From Promethearchaeia archaeon (GTDB lineage: Archaea; Asgardarchaeota; Lokiarchaeia; Sigyniarchaeales; SOKP01): a stretch of 7,856 nucleotides of DNA. The notes below the pieces were generated by a model. That model was not told the origin of the DNA and searched no databases. It saw only the letters and a list, made by a program, of their open reading frames with translations. Shown here one piece after another: positions 5,721-7,856 of the stretch (position 1 is its first letter; every line of letters begins with the position of its first letter). The stretch lies in the NCBI GenBank assembly GCA_029856295.1, contig JAHQWS010000091.1, positions 1 through 7,856 of the forward strand. Direction: 5' to 3'. The position numbers and the translations under genes were made by a program.

Positions 5721-6581
5721 TTATTTTAAAAGATTAGGAACCTCCCATGGTAACTCTGCAATTAGAGCTCCGGCGTTTTTTAATGCTTTTATCTTTCCCC
5801 GTGCAGTTCCAAAATCTCCCGATATAATTGCACCCGCATGACCCATTCTTTTACCCTTCGGTGCGCTTTTCCCAGCGATAAAAGCAATAACGGGTTTAGA
5901 TACATTATCCTTAATAAATTCGGCGGTTTTTTCTTCTTCATCACTTCCGATTTCTCCTATAAGAACAATTTTTTTTGTATTAGGATCACTAGAATAATAT
6001 TCTACTGCTTCAATCATTGTCTGACCTCTTATAGGATCTCCTCCAATTCCAATATATGCTGAAACTCCAATTCCTGCGCTACCAATCGCTTTAGTAATTT
6101 CATACGAAAGGGTACCACTTTTTGAAATCACCGCAACACCACCGTAATGACACATATCCCCTGGCATTATTCCTAGCTTTATTTTGTCTGGTATCATCAT
6201 CCCTGGACAATTTGGACCAAGAAGATGTTGATCTCTTTCTTGAGCCATCTCAACTAGCCTCAACATATCAAGGACAGGGACGTTTTCTGTAATAATGCTT
6301 GTCATTATAATACCTGCAGTTAAACTTTCCTTTACAGCTTCAAATGTAAACCTAGCTGGCACAAAAACAATGCTAGTATCACATCCGGTTTCTTGAACTG
6401 CTTCTTCAACATTATTAAAAACAGGAACACCATGTACTTCTTGCCCTCCCTTTTTTGGCGTAACTCCCGCAACAATCTTAGTTCCATATTCTAACATTAA
6501 TTTAGTATGAAAGGCCCCTTGATTTCCAGTTATACCTTGAACAACTACTTTGGAATTTTCACTAATATACATATTAGCCAC
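5721..6581 (-). CDS. sucD: Succinyl-CoA ligase (ADP/GDP-forming), alpha subunit
   Basis: The alpha subunit of succinyl-CoA synthetase, which binds CoA and carries the phosphorylated histidine. With the beta subunit it makes ATP or GTP from succinyl-CoA, or runs in reverse. A CoA-binding Rossmann domain begins with VVVQGITGNQGAFHT. GPNCPG and a CoA-ligase domain follow, with the active histidine H248 in GKRMGHAGAI. The length of 286 residues is normal. Two starts are possible. The GTG at 6581 overlaps the beta gene by eight bases and has AGAGG upstream. The ATG at 6572, one base after the beta stop, has AGGTGG five bases upstream and would give 283 residues with His at 245. Family N-termini do not decide between them. 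The gene is coupled to sucC and followed by the FNR-like gene. The nucleotide used cannot be told from the sequence. Confidence 0.93.
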   Translation of the reverse strand: MANMYISENSKVVVQGITGNQGAFHTKLMLEYGTKIVAGVTPKKGGQEVHGVPVFNNVEEAVQETGCDTSIVFVPARFTFEAVKESLTAGIIMTSIITENVPVLDMLRLVEMAQERDQHLLGPNCPGMMIPDKIKLGIMPGDMCHYGGVAVISKSGTLSYEITKAIGSAGIGVSAYIGIGGDPIRGQTMIEAVEYYSSDPNTKKIVLIGEIGSDEEEKTAEFIKDNVSKPVIAFIAGKSAPKGKRMGHAGAIISGDFGTARGKIKALKNAGALIAELPWEVPNLLK

Positions 6582-7698
6582 CTAATACCTCTTTTACTTT
6601 ATTGACTGCTTCCATTACATCTTTGAATGCATTAATATTCTCGCGTTTGAGTAAATCTATTCCTTCTTTTTCTTTTGTACCCGTTAATCTGATAACCATA
6701 GGTGGAACATTAGAAAAATCTTTTAAAGCTTGAATTATCGCCTCTGCAACAATATCACATCGCGTTATTCCACCAAAAATATTAATTAAAACACATTTAG
6801 GTTTCAATTTAAAAATTAACTCAAGTGCTTTATAAACACGTTCCTTACTGGCCCCACCACCAACGTCTAAAAAATTTGCTGGACTTAATCCTATCTGAGA
6901 TAATACATCTAAAAGGGCCATGGTTAATCCCGCACCATTTGCTAAAATTCCAATATCTCCATCTAATTCAACGAATGAAAAACCAGCTTCTTTCGCTAAT
7001 TTCTCTAAATCAGAGAGTTTTTTTTCTTCTAATTCCTGAATTAATGGTTGTCGAAAAGCAGCATCATCATCTAAAATCATCTTTCCATCCACAGCGATTA
7101 AACCTGAGGGTGTCAAGACTAAAGGATTAATTTCAACTAATTGTGCTTCTGTCTTAATTATGATTTCCCATAACTTTAAAAAAATATCTACAGCAGAATC
7201 TAATAGCTGATTAGTGAAGTCTAATTGTTCCGCAACCTTTTTAGCAAGTTCTCTGGTTAATCCCTCTTTAAATGAAAAATTTTCTTTAATTATATCTTCG
7301 GGATGGGTTGCAGCGACTTCTTCGATATCAATTCCTCCTTCTTTACTCACTATTAAAAAAAATTGCCGGCCAGAAGCATCCAAGGCAATCGAACAATAAT
7401 ATTCATGCTGGATTGTTGCCAATTCCTCAATTAGAATAGCTTCTACACGAAAGCCTCCAACCTCTTTTACAAAGAACTCTTTACATATGGAGTTTGCTTC
7501 TGCGTTAGTTTGAGCAATTTTAATTAAACCTGCTTTTTTTCTACTCCCTATAGCAATTTGAGATTTAATTATAGCAGGATATTTAAATTGCTTCACTTTA
7601 CTTCCAATATCTTCCCCTCTTTCAATAACTAAATTTTTAGTGAGCGGGATACCAAATTTACTAAAAATCTCTTTACTCTCATATTCAAGTAGTCTAAT
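6574..7698 (-). CDS. sucC: Succinyl-CoA ligase (ADP/GDP-forming), beta subunit, with ATT start codon
   Basis: The beta subunit, with an ATP-grasp domain for the nucleotide and a C-terminal ligase domain. The frame is open from a TAA at 7704-7702. The first ATG/GTG/TTG is the GTG at 7596, which would remove the first 34 residues. The missing part is plainly coding: it reads RLLEYESKEIFSKFGIP, the standard start of the family, and begins right after an ATT at 7698-7696. AAGGAGGAG lies six bases before that ATT. I therefore call ATT as the start, giving 374 residues, the usual length. From this start, K45 and G51-SRKKAG correspond to the nucleotide-binding loop, E189-I-N191 and D204 to metal ligands, N254-GAG and DVGGGA (278-283) to the ligase domain, and IFGGITRCD spans 307-315. 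It is first in the minus-strand operon and overlaps or abuts sucD. A base error (ATG read as ATT) is the main alternative. Confidence 0.92.
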   Translation of the reverse strand: MRLLEYESKEIFSKFGIPLTKNLVIERGEDIGSKVKQFKYPAIIKSQIAIGSRKKAGLIKIAQTNAEANSICKEFFVKEVGGFRVEAILIEELATIQHEYYCSIALDASGRQFFLIVSKEGGIDIEEVAATHPEDIIKENFSFKEGLTRELAKKVAEQLDFTNQLLDSAVDIFLKLWEIIIKTEAQLVEINPLVLTPSGLIAVDGKMILDDDAAFRQPLIQELEEKKLSDLEKLAKEAGFSFVELDGDIGILANGAGLTMALLDVLSQIGLSPANFLDVGGGASKERVYKALELIFKLKPKCVLINIFGGITRCDIVAEAIIQALKDFSNVPPMVIRLTGTKEKEGIDLLKRENINAFKDVMEAVNKVKEVLGG

Positions 7699-7704
7699 TT
7701 CTTA

Positions 7705-7713
7705 CTCCTCCTT
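7705..7713 (-). promoter_or_regulatory. Strong Shine-Dalgarno for sucC, pointing to ATT
   Basis: On the minus strand AAGGAGGAG is followed by six bases and then ATT at 7698. It is among the strongest SD sequences in the window. No standard start codon lies within 100 bases downstream in the coding frame. Confidence 0.85.
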
Positions 7714-7740
7714 AATGGTTTAACTACTAAGAAGAAACTT

Positions 7741-7856
7741 ACAGTTTTAATCAGAATTAATTATACATTTTTCTTATATCTTATTAAAATTTATTCTAAT
7801 AATCAATAATTTATCTAAAAAACTTTTTTTGAGGTTTTATTATCTCACATTTATTA
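7741..7856 (-). promoter_or_regulatory. AT-rich upstream region of the sucC operon
   Basis: The bases beyond the sucC SD to the window edge show no coding pattern on either strand. Reading the minus strand, TATA-like elements appear at about 7766-7758 (GTATAATTA) and 7753-7744 (TGATTAAAAC), either of which could serve the operon. The right end also holds the weak A6-C-T7 stretch at 7818-7831. A single promoter cannot be chosen with confidence. Confidence 0.3.

Noticed and set aside
5838..6062. Plus-strand open frame inside sucD
   Set aside because: Shadow of sucD; rich in Phe and Ile from reverse-reading AT-rich codons, with no start signals.
6825..7130. Plus-strand open frame inside sucC
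   Set aside because: Its composition is typical of an antisense frame, and sucC is certain on the minus strand.
6574..7596. sucC beginning at GTG 7596 as a shortened 340-residue protein
   Set aside because: The upstream frame encodes the conserved N-terminus of the family and a strong SD sits before ATT 7698. No SD was used to place GTG 7596, and starting there would cut into the ATP-grasp domain.

Overview
The window is clearly AT-rich and gene-dense. It looks like chromosomal DNA from an archaeon. The evidence is TATA-like boxes at archaeal spacing upstream of several genes, T-tract stops rather than clear bacterial hairpin terminators, and a mix of strong Shine-Dalgarno (SD) sites and short leaders. 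The gene content also fits: an archaeal-type ferredoxin:disulfide reductase catalytic subunit, HdrD-like CCG-domain proteins and a two-subunit succinyl-CoA ligase. An Asgard or other mesophilic, low-GC anaerobic archaeon would fit, but that placement is inference. There is no sign of mobile elements, CRISPR arrays or RNA genes, and no gap between genes exceeds about 160 bases.

Left part, plus strand: the 3' end of a HEAT-repeat protein is followed by a tightly coupled pair, a glutaredoxin-like protein and a ferredoxin:disulfide reductase (FTR/FDR) catalytic subunit, which overlap by one base. Next comes a small acidic orphan protein, then a pair of tandemly duplicated CCG-domain iron-sulfur proteins (HdrD-like) overlapping by four bases. 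Last is a class I pyridine nucleotide-disulfide oxidoreductase with a TTG start. Every recognisable gene from 452 to 4974 belongs to a thiol/disulfide or iron-sulfur redox family.

Right part, minus strand, converging on the left part with a 27-base gap: an apparent sucC-sucD-FNR operon. It encodes the beta and alpha subunits of ADP/GDP-forming succinyl-CoA ligase, followed by a ferredoxin-NAD(P) reductase-like flavoprotein. The beta subunit has no ATG, GTG or TTG at its conserved N-terminus. A perfectly placed strong SD and the family sequence point to an ATT start codon at 7698.

Together the window suggests a redox hub. Reduced ferredoxin could feed disulfide reduction through the FDR to the glutaredoxin. 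NAD(P)H-linked flavoproteins and HdrB-like noncubane clusters could handle other disulfides or electron transfers. The succinyl-CoA ligase links to 2-oxoacid or acyl-CoA energy metabolism. The two CCG paralogs are the most unusual genes: both keep only three cysteines of a ferredoxin motif, and one has lost a conserved cluster ligand.
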